A stretch of DNA of 11,120 nt from positions 1-11,120 of the forward strand of contig CAMHBN010000044.1 in the NCBI GenBank assembly GCA_946183385.1. Reading direction: 5' to 3'. The DNA comes from an uncultured Ruminococcus sp. Lineage in GTDB: Bacteria; Bacillota; Clostridia; Oscillospirales; Ruminococcaceae. Shown piece after piece: positions 10,120-11,120 of this stretch. Each line of letters starts with the position of its first letter. Positions within the stretch are counted from its first letter, which is position 1. The notes under the pieces were generated by a model. The model was not told the DNA's origin. It saw nothing but the letters and a program-made list of their open reading frames with translations, and did no database searches. A program made the position numbers and the translations under genes.

Positions 10120-11120
10120 TTATTTCAGATTCGGCTCAAGCCCTGCGAGCTCGCAGAGGGTCTTGTACGAAGACATCATCGAGCTGCTGCCCGAGATGAA
10201 GTCCGAACTCGTAATAGTGCCTGTGTACTTACCGTCCACGAAGACGTAGCAGTCCGAGCCCTCGCCCGTTGAAACGAGGTCAACCTTTGACTCCTCGCCG
10301 TCGTCGAAAACGTACTGCGCGGAGAACACGGGGTCAGTCAGCTCGGGAGCAGCATCTATATCGGTATCGGTGATACTGATATAGGAGAAGCTGTTGTAGA
10401 AGGCGGTGAACATATCCATAATTTCCGCCTTACCGAGGTCGATGGCGGTGTCGCGGCACTCAGCCGTACCTGCCGCCGCGTCGATGGTGAAGGTGTCCTC
10501 AGCCTCGGCGCAGCTGAATCCGAATCCGCTTATCTTGTACATATTCGCGCTCTCGACGTTCTGCATTATGATATCGTATATGTCATAGTCGATGAAGTCG
10601 AGGTCGCTCGTGTAATAGAGCCCTACGAGCCCTGTATCCCTGATGAGGACGTGGGTCATGCTCGAGGCGTCGCGCCCGTAGTGGCTGAGCAGGAGCGAGT
10701 GCTCCTTGCCGTCGGTGTCCTTGACGATGAGCTCCGCATAAGGGTTATCGAGCCCGTACTTCGAGAGGTCGGTGACATTCTCTTCGAGGATCTGTGACGC
10801 CGTGAGACGTGTCAGCACCGTTACCATCGTCGAGGGGCGCGTCTGATTGACCGTGAGGAGCTTGTACTTCTCGGGGAGACTCCACAGCCCCGTCTCTGTG
10901 CCGCGCGTGAGCTCATAAGCTGTCCTGCCGCCGCGCTTAACGGTGATACCCGCTATCTCCTCGGCGGAGCAGGGGATGATACTGCTGTCGATGAGGTCGA
11001 ACCTTGCAGTGAGCAGGGAGGTCACGTCCGCGGATTGCACGGCATATATCTTGTTCTTGCCGTCAACTGTCGCGTAGTAGTAGCTGCCCGTGGGACTTGC
11101 GTCACCGATGCGGAGCGTAT
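10120..11120 (-). CDS. DUF4340 domain-containing protein (C-terminal part, start outside the window)
   Basis: The minus-strand frame is open to the window edge, giving 332 residues without the true start; GTG/ATG codons inside are not likely starts because the conserved sequence continues upstream. The segment at the edge reads TLRIGDASPTGSYYYATVDG followed by KNKIYAVQSADVTSLL. This is the typical DUF4340 repeat: 'IGD-x-(S/T)P-x-G-x-YY' followed by a strand and a helix. Proteins of this family usually have an N-terminal membrane anchor and a large extracytoplasmic part, and often sit next to GldF/GldG-type ABC transporter genes. Those would lie beyond 11,120 and are not seen. The C-terminus (ELAGLEPNLK) is complete and is followed by a terminator. 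The role is unknown; the anchor is assumed, not observed. Confidence 0.85.
   Translation of the reverse strand, partial: TLRIGDASPTGSYYYATVDGKNKIYAVQSADVTSLLTARFDLIDSSIIPCSAEEIAGITVKRGGRTAYELTRGTETGLWSLPEKYKLLTVNQTRPSTMVTVLTRLTASQILEENVTDLSKYGLDNPYAELIVKDTDGKEHSLLLSHYGRDASSMTHVLIRDTGLVGLYYTSDLDFIDYDIYDIIMQNVESANMYKISGFGFSCAEAEDTFTIDAAAGTAECRDTAIDLGKAEIMDMFTAFYNSFSYISITDTDIDAAPELTDPVFSAQYVFDDGEESKVDLVSTGEGSDCYVFVDGKYTGTITSSDFISGSSSMMSSYKTLCELAGLEPNLK

Overview
The window looks like the right end of an integrated mobile element (about 1-4,580) followed by ordinary chromosome (about 4,580-11,120) of a low-to-mid-GC Firmicute. The best guess is a Ruminococcus-like member of the Oscillospiraceae. 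The evidence is strong AGGAGG-type ribosome binding sites, sigma-A style promoters, the DUF1846 / type III pantothenate kinase / CoaBC gene set, a Tn4451-type (TnpX-like) large serine recombinase, and short 'TGTAGGG...' intergenic palindromes. The genus is an inference; no rRNA or other taxonomic marker is present.

Region 1 (1-1,632): a phage minor capsid gene, broken at its 5' end, whose C-terminal half is an AT-richer HELGH zinc-metallopeptidase-like domain. A 54-aa ORF overlaps its end. This is the layout of a phage-borne polymorphic toxin (MuF-type) and a possible partner.

Region 2 (1,671-2,480): a terminator, then a tight three-gene operon (DUF6275 protein, a 64-aa protein resembling the Acb2/Tad1 hairpin anti-defence domain, and a crAss001_48-related protein), closed by another terminator.

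Region 3 (2,507-4,513): a doubtful 43-aa ORF, a 58-aa TnpW-like protein, a promoter embedded in a large imperfect inverted repeat, and a 553-aa large serine recombinase that presumably integrates and excises the element. No head, tail or lysis genes lie between the capsid fragment and the recombinase, so the element looks decayed or rearranged.

Region 4 (4,580-8,206): two divergent units. The minus-strand operon is coaX (type III pantothenate kinase) followed by a MIF-like tautomerase. The plus-strand operon is a GNAT acetyltransferase followed by coaBC. Two steps of coenzyme A synthesis are therefore encoded side by side. All three intergenic gaps here carry oriented palindromic repeats with constant ends and varying cores, and a 71-bp composite repeat occurs on both sides of the GNAT-coaBC operon.

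Region 5 (8,207-11,120): a minus-strand block with a DUF4340 protein (N-terminus beyond the window) and its terminator, then a DUF1846 protein with its own consensus promoter, then an unrecognised 89-aa protein ending at a bidirectional terminator. No rRNA, tRNA or CRISPR array was recognised.
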